A stretch of 64,000 bases of DNA, from NCBI GenBank assembly GCA_037501455.1, contig CM074857.1, positions 31,144,001 to 31,208,000 of the forward strand. The letters run 5' to 3'. Below, piece after piece: positions 1 through 12,235 of the stretch; within the stretch, counting starts at the first letter, position 1; the number at the start of each line of letters is the position of its first letter. Origin of the DNA: Lantana camara (lineage: Eukaryota; Streptophyta; Magnoliopsida; Lamiales; Verbenaceae). The notes under the pieces are model-generated. The model had not been told where the DNA came from and did no database searches. It worked only from the letters and a program-made list of their open reading frames with translations. A program made the translations under genes and the position numbers.

Positions 1-780
1 GAACTTCGATTTGTGCATGCTCGATCTCTATCTCTGATGTAGCTCATAGGGATTTCAAAACTCTTTTTGCTTTTTCTATAAACCCTCGCTCAATAAAGAA
101 TTTGAATGACTCAGTTATAAAAAATGACATTGCGAAAATGAGTAAACCCGAAACTCCTACTATACCAAACACAAATCTACATCCCCACAACAGGTAGATT
201 GATGCTATATAAATTAAGGTGCATGCTAATATGCCACCTAAACTGCTACCCAGTTATATATGTCCACAACTCGAATATTTTCTGGCATTGTCCTTACGTA
301 TATTGTTGGAACCACTTATATGATACATTAATCAAATTTATGTTACTACAATAAAAGTAAAAATTATCATGTAAAAGACTAGAAAAATATATCAAAATTT
401 TGATTAATTGACTAACCTGACTAATCAAGTCAACCCCGCATCCACTCAGTATCATGCATATAACCTCCACAGAAATATGTGGGAACCAAGACATACATCG
501 TACGCATATAAGAACTAGCACTACAACAATCTTTATCACATGTCTTTCTTCTGCATCTACATGGCTTCGTTCTGTATGGATACATAAGAAAGACATGGAC
601 ATACCGATAAGTGTCATGAAATGTATTACTAAATGGTGCACAAAAAACCACTAATTTCTGAACAACAATAATCATCATGATAGTTTTGTACTCTTCATAG
701 GTATATTTTAGAGATGTCTTATGTAAGAATAAATTTTTCTCGAGTACACAACCACAAAGCCAACAACCTGACATAATTCA
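1..780 (-). pseudogene. STP-type sugar transporter pseudogene, unit 1 (partial)
   Basis: Minus-strand remnant of an MFS hexose transporter of the plant STP family, cut off by the window edge. Bases 1-235 translate without interruption through an exon piece that includes FFIERGFIEKAKRVLKSL, matching the STP segment just after TM6 (..IERG..EEAK..L..IRG), then reach a stop. Bases 430-650 carry the upstream exon with HVIKIVVVLVLICVRC and a hydrophobic run, like the STP TM2-TM3 region (GRR..., then ...GIGFANQ). Intact STPs have about 500 residues and 12 TM segments; here only fragments survive, with stops and frameshifts. The family call rests mainly on the better-preserved copies at 16.7, 33.3 and 44.1 kb. 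Confidence 0.7.
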
Positions 781-815
781 CAAGATCGCAGGAGTATTTC
801 TAAAGTCTACCTAAA

Positions 816-1262
816 TTATTAGGTGTTAACAATACGTGCACTTTTCTAGTTATATGTATCATACATGTGCATTTTTCTAGTTATATAATATAAGAAATGA
901 ATTGATGATTTAATTAAGATAATTTTAAATAAATCTATGGTTATATGTCTTTTGAGATTTGACTAAATGATGAAACGATTTTAATGATTAAATGACATTA
1001 ATATGATATTTTTCAAAATTAACCTTTTACACGTGCACTTTTCTAATTATTCTACCCTAGTGTGATTTATTGAATATCTTCAAAACTTTTCGAAAAGTTA
1101 AACAAGTTCACAACAAAATCAACCCCATTTCATCTTCTTTTGTTTTAACTTACCTAAATTAATACAAGTTCACAAAACGTGTACTTTAAAAATACGAGTG
1201 CACTTTCTATATTTTATAATTAGAAAAGTGCATGTGTATTACACATATAACTAGAAACGCTT
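816..1262. repeat. Array intergenic block rich in CACGTG-like sites (copy a)
   Basis: Non-coding part of the 2.3 kb array unit. It recurs at 2830-3130, 16070-16480, 32580-33040, 45680-45839 with 46879-47190, and 62800-63245. The copies share repeated ACGTGCACTTTTCTA(G/A)TTAT phrases and a common order of blocks. It lies upstream of the minus-strand transporter pseudogene, so it may once have held that gene's promoter or first exon. This is inference; no N-terminal STP motif was found in it. Confidence 0.75.
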
Positions 1263-1960
1263 GATGTTTCATTGTGTGTGTATATCATATCAGCTATTTT
1301 ATTTCATGAGTCAGTAGATGTTGCTCTAACAGTTGTCCAAATCGATCTCAACCTCCAAAAAAAGAAATATGAGCTGAAAATTTTATTTTCTCATGTGAGC
1401 TAGTCAATTCCACACTCTTGCAGGGTATAAATTGGAAAAGTTGAATCGACCAAATCTCATAATTTGACGAAAATTTAAAAATGTACTGAAATTTAAAAAA
1501 TAAATCACTAAGGATAGGTAAAATTCTAAAATTTATTAATATGAGACCAAAATAAAAAAATAGGTACTATACATCCCTCAATTCCAATTTCCCCTAATTA
1601 ATTGCTTGTTTTCTTCTTGGGTTCTTTAACAATTTTACATGTTATGCATGATACTATTCAACTAGGCTATTATTTATTTTTCTATTCATAACAAATTTAA
1701 ATTTCTATTTGACTTGGTTCATGGTAACTCTAATTAAACACTGGAAAATAAATATAAGATGAAGATGAGATTCTAGCACTATATTTAGGTAACCCACTAT
1801 GAGTCCCCTAAAGCCTGCCAAAATTGCGCAACTCTTCTCCCCCCAAATATACCACCTCCTTTTTTCTTGACCTTCTAAAGAATAACAATAAATCAATTAT
1901 ATTTATGCAATTTAGCAATTTGAAGTAGTAATAATTACTTGTTTCATAACCTGGTTGACT

Positions 1961-2310
1961 CTATGGATACAGTTGAATCCGTTGATGTCGTCGAACGTAA
2001 TAATTAGAGCTACCGCTTTCTTCTTCCGCTTCCATCACTTCGGATTGTTGGCTTTGTGGTGGTAAACTCGTCTGTGTCAGCGATCCTTGATTACATGAAC
2101 AAAACACACAGATAATTATGTTCCATATGAAAATAGTGATTTAATAATTGATATTTGTTCTTTAATTAATATAATTCTTTACCTGGCAGGCCAATGGGAG
2201 CACAGGCCTGACCGAGATTTGCTCGAGCAGTCGTCCAAATCGATAGCAGCCCCCCAAAAAATAACATGAGTATTGGAAGGACAATGATCCTACGTGTGAT
2301 AATTTGACAA
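1961..2310 (-). pseudogene. Two putative exons of an unrecognised gene fragment
   Basis: On the minus strand a hydrophobic stretch (..LMLFFGGLLSIWTTARANLG..) ends at a GT donor (plus position about 2183). After an intron of about 95 bp, a serine/glutamate-rich tail with SEVMEAEEESGSSNYYV runs to a TAG at 1961-1963. The pattern, TM segment plus acidic tail plus stop, resembles the 3' end of a membrane protein gene. I do not recognise the family. A decayed second copy of the first exon lies near 1335-1400. No start or upstream exon is visible. Confidence 0.3.
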
Positions 2311-2331
2311 CACTTTTATAAGATATATATA

Positions 2332-2335
<4 letters not shown>

Positions 2336-2386
<51 letters not shown>

Positions 2387-2402
2387 GAGAGAGAGAGAGA
2401 GA
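2336..2402. repeat. (TA)n-(GA)n compound microsatellite
   Basis: A long alternating TA run is followed directly by a GA run of about 11 repeats. Confidence 0.95.
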
Positions 2403-2829
2403 GAACATGTTGGAAGAATGCTCGGAAACTGAGGATCTCATGAATTAGTTTATAAAGGTGGGTATTCTGAATCTACAGGTGCAGTTAAGACAAGTAAACT
2501 TTGACTTAATTGAAGAAAATAAACTGAGAGCAAATGAGGGATACAAATGTCGTGCATTGGTATGCAAGCCCTCAAGACTTACGAAGTAACTCCAAAAAAC
2601 CATATGAAAACTAAACAAACTTAACAATCATATGAGCGTGCGATATAGTTCAAGACATTCATAGAAAGAAAAAAGAGGTTCAAAAACCAAACAATGTCGT
2701 ATTAATAATCAATCTAATTTAGAATTCAGTAATTAAAATATCATGGCGTGTCTTAACCTTTTGGATTCATGAACACATATCAAACCTTAAACCAACAAAC
2801 GAAGAACTCATTACAAGGCTTCTGGATTT

Positions 2830-3130
2830 GCAGGAGTATTTCTAGAATCTACCTAAATTATTACGAATTAACAATACGTGCACTTTTCTAGTTATATGTA
2901 TCGTGCACGTGCACTTTTTGTAGTTATATAATATAAAAATAAATGGGTCGTTGATTTAATTAAGATAATTTTAACCAAATCTATGATTATAAGTCTTTTA
3001 AAATCTGACTAAATAATGAAACGATCTTAGTTATGATTAATTTTCAAAATTAACCTTTACACGTGCATTTTTCTAATTATTCTACCCTATAGAGAAATTA
3101 CTAAATATTTTCAAAACTTTTTTAAAGACA
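2830..3130. repeat. Array intergenic block, truncated copy (b)
   Basis: Second copy of the CACGTG-type block, matching 840-1120 closely. Shared features are the GTGCACTTTTCTAGTTATAT phrase, the CACGTGCATTTTTCTAATTA phrase and AAACAAGTGCACAA. It stops near 3160 and continues into unrelated sequence, so it is a partial unit and not a full array member. Confidence 0.75.
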
Positions 3131-3461
3131 AACAAGTGCACAAGAAAATCAACCCTGAATAATTATTGTAAGGGTTTATTTGATTTAATCATTCTCTCAT
3201 TGTGTTTTGCATGCTTTTCCAAGTAAACGTTATAAATGCCATTTTTGGTAGTTTCTTTCTTTATCTAAATATTGTTGCTCATATTTAAAATCAATTTAGC
3301 TGGGACGAAATGGACTTATATAGCTAATCTATATTTACAATATGTTTATTATTTATATTATACTTCTCCCATTTTTATTTTTATTTTTTATATTTGATAA
3401 TGTGTTTCAAAATTTTATTACTATTAAAAATATTATTGTACATAATATTAATCTTATCACC
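3131..3461. other. AT-rich spacer with a segment shared with the 60.3-61.9 kb region
   Basis: Bases about 3165-3240 match the host sequence around the hAT and MULE insertions at 60340-60371, 61465-61480 and 61874-61950 (TTATTGTAAGGGTTTATTTG, then a second shared phrase containing CAAACGTTA...AAATG). This copy is therefore a natural empty site for both insertions. The rest has no recognisable feature. Confidence 0.6.
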
Positions 3462-3466
3462 ATGAT

Positions 3467-6266
3467 TGTAACGCCCCGTTTTCAATTTATGCATTATGTG
3501 ATAATTTATCTACATTTTATAATATTATATGTATTATATTTCTATGCATTTATGTGAATTATACTTAACGTGAAATTTACATGAAATAATTGATAATGTG
3601 CTTAATTGATATTATGTGATACTTTATATATTTTTCATAACATTAGATGCATAATATTTCCATGAGCTTTTATGAATTAATTGTTAATGTGACTAAATGC
3701 TCTTATATGACCTTAAATGCTCATATATGTAAATGTGTGGATTTAATTGCATAATTTAAATAGAGTTAGATACTCACTTCCCATGGAATTAGACTTGAGT
3801 GCATGCATTCATATTCTTGAGGGACTAGAATGCAAAAAGTGATGATTCATACACTTTAGTGGAGGATATATTATATCATATGTATCTCATCTCTCTCATT
3901 TTCTCTCATTCATCATTTCCATACAAAAATACACACACTTATACCTACTTATGTCGATCAAAACACCAAGGGGCAAAGGAGGAATATTTCATCTCAATAG
4001 CAAGCTTGATCTTGAGGAATATTGCATAAGTTGGAAGCATCATCATCTCTTCATCATTTCATCCATTCTTTCTTGTATATTAAAGGTATAGATGGAGAAC
4101 TTGATTGAATCTCTTGAATATATATATAGTAGGGTTTGATGAATATGATGTGATTTCTTGGTTATTTGGAGTTAGAAGCATGATCTTGATCATTTATCTT
4201 GCCAATTTTCATGAATTCTTGAAGATAGGGGAGGTTGATGGCATGAAATTATATGGGTTTGAATGATGAATTTTGGATGATCTAAGCATGTTTCCTTGGA
4301 TTAAATGTTAACTTAATGATATCTTTAAGTTATATACATGTTATGTGATTATTTTGGAGCATTTTGGTTGAGTTTACTTTGGGGTTTCATCCCTTTTCTT
4401 CCTTCCCCGAAGCTACCCCTGTTTTGGGTCTTTTTCCACCCCTGGAACAGTACCCGGCCGGGTACTTTTTGTGCATAAAAAGTACCCGGGCGGGTAGTTT
4501 CATGCCGAGAGCTTCTGTACTGCTTCACCCGGGCGGGTAACTTTTCCCTTGAATTTTACCCGGCCGGGTACTCCCTCATCCAAACTCCAAATGACCTGAT
4601 TTTTGATTCTTTGGAAAGCTCTTGAAGCGTAGAACAACCTACAACTGGAATCATCTCAATATTTTTTCCCATTTATGAGTTATGATCAATTCTTTTTGGT
4701 GTCGCTGCTTTACCGACAAACTGCATTCACCCAACTTCAACCGTTCGCCATTTTCTCCTCGCTTTGAATTAGAAAACGAGCCATATATCATTTTAAAGGT
4801 CTACTTGTCTAGTTTTATTCTCAATAAACAAAACCCAATTCCAATTTCTATAACTTGAGTTATTTCCATTTTTCCCCAGTATGGTCATTTTCGAGAATTG
4901 TCGGTTTTTGCCAAACTTCACCAAAACCTTCCTTATTGCATTCCTTTCACTCTCTTGGCTCCTATATGTGACTTATATGAAATATATGCTTACTTTATTG
5001 ATAATTATGCTCCTATTTGACACTCATTGATTATAAATACATGATTGAGGTTACATATCATTGCCGTTCATCTTAATTGGTTCATAAGAGTCGAGTTTCA
5101 TGTACACTTGTCCTTGTTACACAGATCACGGTCCCGGTTTCGAGGAGCCCGCTCCGTAGGGTGCTCTCTTGCTTCATTTTTGGTTGGTTTGTCAAGGTGA
5201 GGTTTAAATTCTAGCTACTTAGAACCCTTACAACCCTACGTGTGTTTTCGGCCAAAAGTATACGTATATTTATAGTTTTCAAATCTTATTGATTTACAAC
5301 GGATTTCATGAATTGAACGGATTGATTGATTGAATGTTTTGGCGAGTAACTATTGTTCACGTTGGGCCCCGAGGGTAGTGTATTGAGCCAACCGGGAAAG
5401 CAATGGCTGACGGGTAACTCTTGTACTACCCTCACCATTGTGGGATCACCTCTGAATCCACCAGGAGGTTTGGTGGAGGAAGAAATCCCGTGCGTGGGAG
5501 TCATGTTCCCGATGTACACCATGATTGGATGGTTGGGTCTTGCAAGCCCGCCATCACCCGGAGGAAGAAGGATGTATTGATTGAAATTGCTAATTGTGAA
5601 TTGTTTGTGTGATCACCTAACTCATTAATGAATTGATTGATTGTACACTTTTGGTGAAAGGTTGGAGATTTGCCCTCACTCGTCGGGCCACGTATTGAAG
5701 TGATCGTGATTGAATTATTAAATTGATTAGTTGTAATCTCGGGCGAGTCCTACTTTTCTATTGAACTTATATTGCCTTCTTTTATAAAATCTTACCCGAG
5801 ATTATAGCTTGCATCGTAATTGCGCATATATTTATTTATACCCCTCGCTCAGTCCGTGTTGGACTGACCCCTCAACTTTTTAGTTTTGCAGGATCGAGCT
5901 AGGCGGGAATTAGAGTCTAGCTTGTCTTTTATTCGGGTCTAGACCTCATATTTTGGTTCATGTATTGATACTTCTTATATTTTGTATTATGCCTTATTCA
6001 TGTTGGATACGATATTGTATTGATATGTAAATGTTGGTATCTATTAGTAAATATGTAAATATGGTACCTATAAGTATTGAATGTTATTGCTTCCGCTTTT
6101 ATTGCTCCGAATTATTTATTGGTATTAATTGAGGGTACCCGCCTAGCTTTTGAGTTTTATTGTCTCTCGTTCGCTATAGTTTCGGTTCATGTATGAATTG
6201 TCCGTTTCATATGTGGATTGAGGCTATAGTGCAGGGGATGTGGCGCCTAGCGTTCCGGGTGCTACA
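3467..6266 (+). mobile_element. Solo LTR, Ty3/gypsy (Tekay/Del-like), 2.8 kb
   Basis: Begins TGTAACGCCCCG and ends GGGTGCTACA, and is flanked by a direct 5-bp duplication ATGAT (3462-3466 and 6267-6271). It shares ends and 3' body features (CTCGCTCAGTC.., then CTAGGCGG..) with the LTR at 47191-49852. No gag, pol, primer site or second LTR is attached, so this is a solo LTR left by LTR-LTR recombination. The length and the TGTAAC...GCTACA ends suggest a Tekay/Del chromovirus; that is inference. Small ORFs inside it (for example 5286-5612) look fortuitous. Confidence 0.85.
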
Positions 6267-6469
6267 ATGATATATTATTTTCTTGCATCCGATGACAACT
6301 ACGTGGAAGGATGGTTGGAGAAATGGACATCTGGGGAAAGAAAAATTAAGAAGAAGAAGAAGAAGAAGAAACAAAATGATGAAGTCTTAATCCAACACCC
6401 TCTTGCTTGGCTGATGGGTCAAAACATAGATTTTTCATAACTAAATATTGGGCAGGTGAACCTTCAATT

Positions 6470-6929
6470 TGTAAGAATTTTCTTATTGGACTTATATTAA
6501 TTGATGATTGTATTAAATAAAACGGGCTAAATAATACGGTTAATTGGGACAAGACTAAATAGGCTCATTGATTGACCCACTTTCGATAAAGGGCCTGATT
6601 TAATAGACGTGGTCCGATAACTGGTGTAGGCCCATTTCTAGAAAGCCCGTGATGGGAGGGTTTCTAGGGATTTATATATCGTGGCTAGGTCCCCTCTCCA
6701 CTCCACATTCTGATATTGCTTTCCCATTAAGCTGTCAACTGTTGGCGAGAAAAGGAGAGGAAGATCTAGCCAGAGGAGTCGATGGAATTCTACATGACTT
6801 GACTAGTAACATTGGTAATATTAGATTTAATTCGGTAAATTCAATACGCAGGAAATCAGGTATGTTTATATTCTCAATTGTATCGGTGTTCTAAATTCAT
6901 GATGTTGATCTTGGCTAAAATCTCTTACA
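6470..6929 (+). repeat. 5' LTR of the 6.47-12.23 kb element
   Basis: 460 bp, starting TGTAAGAATTTTC and ending ATCTCTTACA, nearly identical to 11771-12230. A TATA-like run (ATTTATATATCG) lies at about 6670-6682, giving a plausible promoter within the LTR. Confidence 0.92.
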
Positions 6930-6931
6930 GT

Positions 6932-6945
6932 TGGTATCAGAGCCA
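6932..6945 (+). other. Primer binding site (initiator Met tRNA type)
   Basis: TGGTATCAGAGCCA lies 2 bp after the 5' LTR. This is the usual copia primer site complementary to the 3' end of initiator methionine tRNA. Confidence 0.85.
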
Positions 6946-9900
6946 AACATCTATGAATTTAGAACCCTAATTTTGTGATTCGTTATGTATTTAACCATTG
7001 AATTATTGATGGTCGAATTAAAAATATCGAAACTGCCGAATCATTCCGATCGGTCAACAACAGTGACGCGTTGTCTCTCTTCTTATGGAATTAGGGTGGT
7101 CTCCAGTAAATCATAAAAGTGTGTTGGTGTTTTGATTTTCTTTGGGTTATAAATTAAATTTTATCGTCCATCTTTCACTTTATGGAGTCTATAATGATGA
7201 ACATGTTACTATTATAATTACTTTGATATGGTTGACTTGTTCTCTTCGACAAACTCTATGTGCATCATATTAACTAGTTGAGTTACTCTGACGGAGCCAC
7301 GGTCATTAAATATCTTGTGAAGTACTTTAGATCAACTTTTCTGTTTTGATAATTCGATCGACCAAAATTGCTTGCCTTCTTTTTCTCAAATACCGTGGTC
7401 AAATAATTTACTTCATTAATTTGTTTATTTGCCTCATTATCCTTTAATTTTATATTATTCTATGAGCAAGTGAACTTATTTAACAAATGGAATCCATGAG
7501 TTTTTAATTTCCTGGGGCAATTAATTTTGTGTTTATGGATATCTTTCTCTATCTTTATCCTTAGCCTTGCTAAATTTAATTTTCTATAGCAATACCCTTC
7601 ACAAGGCTATTTTTTCTTGTTCTACTTGTTCGGTTCAACTTGAGAAACTTATGATCAAATATTTTATATTGAATGACAATTACTTCCAGATTAAATTGTT
7701 CATTATTCACTAAGTTTTCATAAAAGGTGAATATGATATAAAATTAACATATTTGATCATATTGATTGAAATCGAATTATTTTTTTGTTGACTGCTTTAC
7801 ATGAGTATTCAAGCAAATTGGATCTTGGGAATAATTTGCATGCAACATATTATATTATAGATAACTTCCAAAAATACATGGTTGTCGTACTTAATTTTGT
7901 GGGAGTAATTGCATAAATATCGTCCGTGTGCAAATAGGGCAATCTATTTGAACTCGGCTATGCTCTTAATTTACTGAGTTTAAGTAGATAGTTACACCAA
8001 AGTGTTCTATTTATGAAGGCTTATAAAATTCAGAACATGCATATTTCGAGTGAATGAATTATTATGCATTCTTACCTGCCCAAAGGGGGTGAGATATGTA
8101 TGATAATTTTATTTTATTTGTGCAAAACATATTGATATGGTGCATCAATCAAGAAAATTCAGTTTCCCAAATGAAGCAATTTTCGAACATTGAGGTATTC
8201 CTATACCGTCACGGAGGGGCCTATTACGTGTGACATACTCTGCCCAAAGGGGAGTTTGTCATGACACCCTGGACTCTCTATAGAATAAAGCTATATTTTC
8301 TAGGCTTATTCTTATTGGTTGTCTGCTGATCATAATATGTTGCATTCATGGTCTCCCATATTATTACTATGAGTTTGAATAGTAATATTTTTATATACAT
8401 AGTTTGAAGTATACATAATAGCATGTCGAACTCCATCATCTGTATGTTATATGATCTTATGTGATTAAATGTCCTATATTGAAACGTGCATGACATATCA
8501 CATGAATATTGAGGAATTCTTATGATGCATTGTATATCCTCACTTGTTTAAATGGAGTTTATATGCATAGATATTTTGAACTATTGATGCAGAACATATT
8601 GACTGGAATTTACTAATTTAGAAGGCTTGTTCTCCCAAAAGAGTCAACTTTTCGAAAATTAGGATATTCTTGTACCGTTCTTGCATGGAGAAAATATCAT
8701 TTGTGTGATAAACTCTGCCCAAAGGGGAGTTTGTCATAACAAGTGTTGATTTTCTCATGAATAAGCTATGTTGGTTCCAGCTTATTTGAATAAGTGTTTC
8801 TGTGGCATAATTACTCTGCATTTATATGAATTGTGCATGTGACAAGAAACTTTATTGTGTATTGGCATAAATGGTAAGCTAGTACTATTTGGTTGAGGTT
8901 GGTTGAGGTTGTCTTCCTGTTGTGGTATTTGGAACAAAATATTTGTTAATTGTTTTGATTTTAGGCTATATGTGAATTTACTTGAAACAAGTAAAATTTT
9001 AAGCCTAAATATAAAATCTGACACAATGTATTAGTAATTGTGGGCTAATTATAGGCATGAAGTTTCTTTTGAAAAATCCCAAAAAATTGATATTTTTTAG
9101 TTATATGATCAATGTGGGATTCTCTTTTCTAATGTGAAATTTTAGTTACTTGAGTACATGCTTGTGTCACATTAGCAAGAATTTTTCAGTTGATTTTGAG
9201 GTTCCAAGAATATTACTTAATTTTTTTTGGATTCATGAAACATAATTTTATGACTATGTGTTATTTGTGTAAATTGTTCGGTCATATTTGTTACATTATG
9301 AATTAGAGATTTTTCTATACTCTAATGACGACTTTACTCAATATTTTAGTTTTGTTTTCAAGATACTTTTCTTGAGATATAAAGAAAATTATTTTTAAAG
9401 TGATTTTAAAATAGTTGAGTAAGTCATTTTAAATTTTAATTGTGTGGAAGCTATAAAGATATTGGATAAAATGTCAAATTCTATAATTCCGCATTGATAG
9501 TAAGAATTTGACTATGAGTTTCACCTTAAACTGTTACCATATATGTCATGTTTAATTCCAAATGAGTTGATACGATTTACATTCAACATGTACTTTTAGT
9601 ACCTTGAGAAATTATGGTTGAACTCTTATATTTGGAAACAAAAGGAAGTTCTTGAATTAGAACTTGGACATAAATCTTTACCAAACATGAGTAAAATTAT
9701 TGTTTTTTTTTTGTTAGTATGCAATATTTGAAATTATTTGATCTTGCATTTTATTTGACTATTGCTTGATCCAAATATCTCTTTGTGTCATATGCATACT
9801 ACTATGGTTTAAATCTGAAATGACATAATGTTTTAGGTATGACTGGTAATTTAAAATTTTGATCTCCACTACTAGCTTGATTTCCAATGTGTGATAGGAA

Positions 9901-11770
9901 TGTGTGAAAGATATAGTAAACTCTTTTAAGATAAATTTATTATTTATTTACTGAGTTCTTTCACTTGGAGATCCTGTTCAGCAAATATCTTAAAATCTAT
10001 TTGAATAAAGATATCTTGCATTTATTGATCTTTAGGGGAATGATTGTTATTCTGTTGTCAAATTGATCTTGGTTCAATTTTAACTCATCTAGATGTGTGA
10101 GAGTTCATACCATCATGAAATCATACTAGTGTTTAATTTATCTAGATATGTGGGAGTTCTTTCACAATTGTTTCTGTCAAAATTTGATTTCAAAGAAATT
10201 ATTTAAAAAGGGGGTGAATGTGGATATATTAGTTTTTAATAATTTCTTGAAAATTGTGAAAGATAAAAGCTTTTGTTATGGAATAATTGGAAGAGCCCGT
10301 GACTTTTGTGAAACGTGATCTTTTCAGTCGGTTTTGGTCATTAGCTAACCGACCAAGTATTTGAGACACTCATATATCAATTATTGCTATTTTAGTGAAA
10401 TATCTTGAAAATAATAAACTTGATTATTATTATTATTATTTCACGAGAATCTAAGATAGATCGGTACTTTATATAACCTACATGTGCATATTGGTTAGTA
10501 AGTTTGAGAAAGAAAATATTTTGAAAGTGAATTTTGGAACATTGATTAATTCACTGTGACTTTTTGTAAGTTTTATTTAGTAGAAAAACACACGTCACAA
10601 AATAGGAGACTTTTGTTTGGTGATTAACTCTCCTAATTTACATATTGATATGGTTTTGTCTAAATAAGTGGTTTCTTATAAAAAAAACTTGGCGAGGATA
10701 ATTATTTTGGTTGATAAGACATATTTGATTGGCCTATTGAGGAGCATATTGTTTTCTGGCTCTATTTGCTATTGTTGATGGGTATTCATAATTTTCGCGT
10801 AGATATGTGATGATTATTGAATTAGTGGGAGTACATTATATCTCTTAGATTTCATGGTAATGATATACTACTTGTTAGTAGTGATAATGTTACTCCATTA
10901 AACTCATGTGGTGTTATTTTGACATAGCATATTACCTACGCCAGTATGTAAATCTCTTGATATCTTGACAAGAGAATAAGTGAGTGCAGCTTAGTTTTAC
11001 AATGTGCGCATTGGTCTATGTGATTTGTTTACATTCATAATGCGAATAAAATATGCATTTTGAATATCTTATGTGCACTCAAGGCGAGACTATTTGTATC
11101 TCATTAATGATTCTCTTATTTGAACACGATTGAGTTGTGTATCTCGCATGTATGTTTATCTTAAGATTGGGTGTTGTTCTTAAGAAATGTTGGGTATGTC
11201 TCATAAACACACCATATCGTATATTGAGCATTGAATGAGACATGCATAACTTCCTGAGAAGTTGAGTTTTCTTGAGATTTGATATTGTTTTGGAAATCTA
11301 TATCTTACAAGAAAACTGTAATTTACTTTGGGTTTCCTACTGTTTCTGAGGTCCGTATTTGACAAGGAAATTGGATTTTCTTGGAATTTCATATTGTGTA
11401 GAAATTCGTATCTTACAAGATAATCGGAGGATTGACAATGAAATAGCGATATTTGGGGTCGTATTTGGATGCTATTTCTTGCTACACCACCACGTCTGAA
11501 TCCATGTCAGTGAAGGTCGTTGGTATTTGTGACCATGAAAGGTCTTGCATCGATAAAGGATGCAATTACCGCCATGATCCGATATTTAGTGACTTTTGCC
11601 GGATCGAATTGTTGAAAGTTTTGTCTGTTGCCGTATTGTCTTTTCAAAATCTGTGCCCACAGTCAAAATTATTTTTGTGTAATTTAGTCCAAGAGTCGTT
11701 TTTGAAAATAGTGTCATTTTTCTTGTCTTTTGGAGTCAAAACTTCAATTAATATCATCCAAGTGGGAGAC

Positions 11771-12230
11771 TGTAAGAATTTTCTTGTTGGACTTATATTA
11801 ATTGATGATTGTATTAAATAAAACGGGCTAAATAATACGGTTAATTGGGACAAGACTAATTAGGCTCATTGATTGACCCACTTTCGATAAAGGGCCTGAT
11901 TTAATAGACGTGGTCCGACAGCTGGTGTAAGCCCATTTCTAGAAAGCCCGTGATGGGAGGGTTTCTAGGGATTTATATATCGTGGCTAGGTCCCCTCTCC
12001 ACTCCACATTCTGATATTGCTTTCCCATTAAGCTGTCAACTGTTGGTGAGAAAAGGAGAGGAAGATCTAGCCAGAGGAGTCGATGGAATTCTACATGACT
12101 TGACTAGTAACATTGGTAATATTAGATTTAATTCGGTAAATTCAATACGCAAGAAATCAGGTATGTTTATATTCTCAATTTTATCGGTGTTCTAAATTCA
12201 TGATGTTGATCTTAGCTAAAATCTCTTACA
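11771..12230 (+). repeat. 3' LTR of the 6.47-12.23 kb element
   Basis: 460 bp, matching 6470-6929 with about nine substitutions and no obvious indel. It is preceded by a short purine tract (AAGTGGGAGAC, 11760-11770), the likely plus-strand primer. The ORF running across its left border is fortuitous. Confidence 0.92.
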
Positions 12231-12235
12231 CAATT

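Larger units (their letters stand above)
1263..2829. other. Unassigned insertion inside an array unit
   Basis: This stretch separates two copies of the CACGTG-type block. It is AT-rich and contains two diverged copies of a phrase reading (T/C)CGTCCAAATCGAT (about 1335 and 2230). One copy lies inside the putative exon at 2183-2310. A TA/GA microsatellite lies at 2336-2402. I found no terminal repeats that define a transposon. Confidence 0.4.
6470..12230 (+). mobile_element. LTR retrotransposon with degenerate or absent coding region
   Basis: Complete by structure: two 460-bp LTRs (TGTAAG...CTTACA), a primer site matching the copia-type TGGTATCAGAGCCA, a purine tract before the 3' LTR, and a 5-bp duplication CAATT (6465-6469, 12231-12235). 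The 4.84 kb interior has no long ORF. Weak copia traces exist: near 10860-10910 the plus strand spells a fragment like NDILLVSS of the RT motif, and CTGCCCAAAGGGGAG recurs at about 8240 and 8717. The LTRs differ at only about 9 of 460 positions by eye, so it moved fairly recently despite lacking proteins, presumably using enzymes supplied by another element. It splits a host sequence now at 6272-6464 and 12236 onward. Confidence 0.88.

Noticed and set aside
5286..5612. Three overlapping ORFs of 63-78 residues
   Set aside because: Inside a solo LTR; overlapping on both strands, no motif.
6649..6894. 81-residue ORF present in both LTRs (also 11950-12195)
   Set aside because: Repeated only because the LTR is repeated; no domain seen.
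11453..11821. 122-residue ORF crossing into the 3' LTR
   Set aside because: Crosses the LTR border and the polypurine tract, no conserved copia motif.
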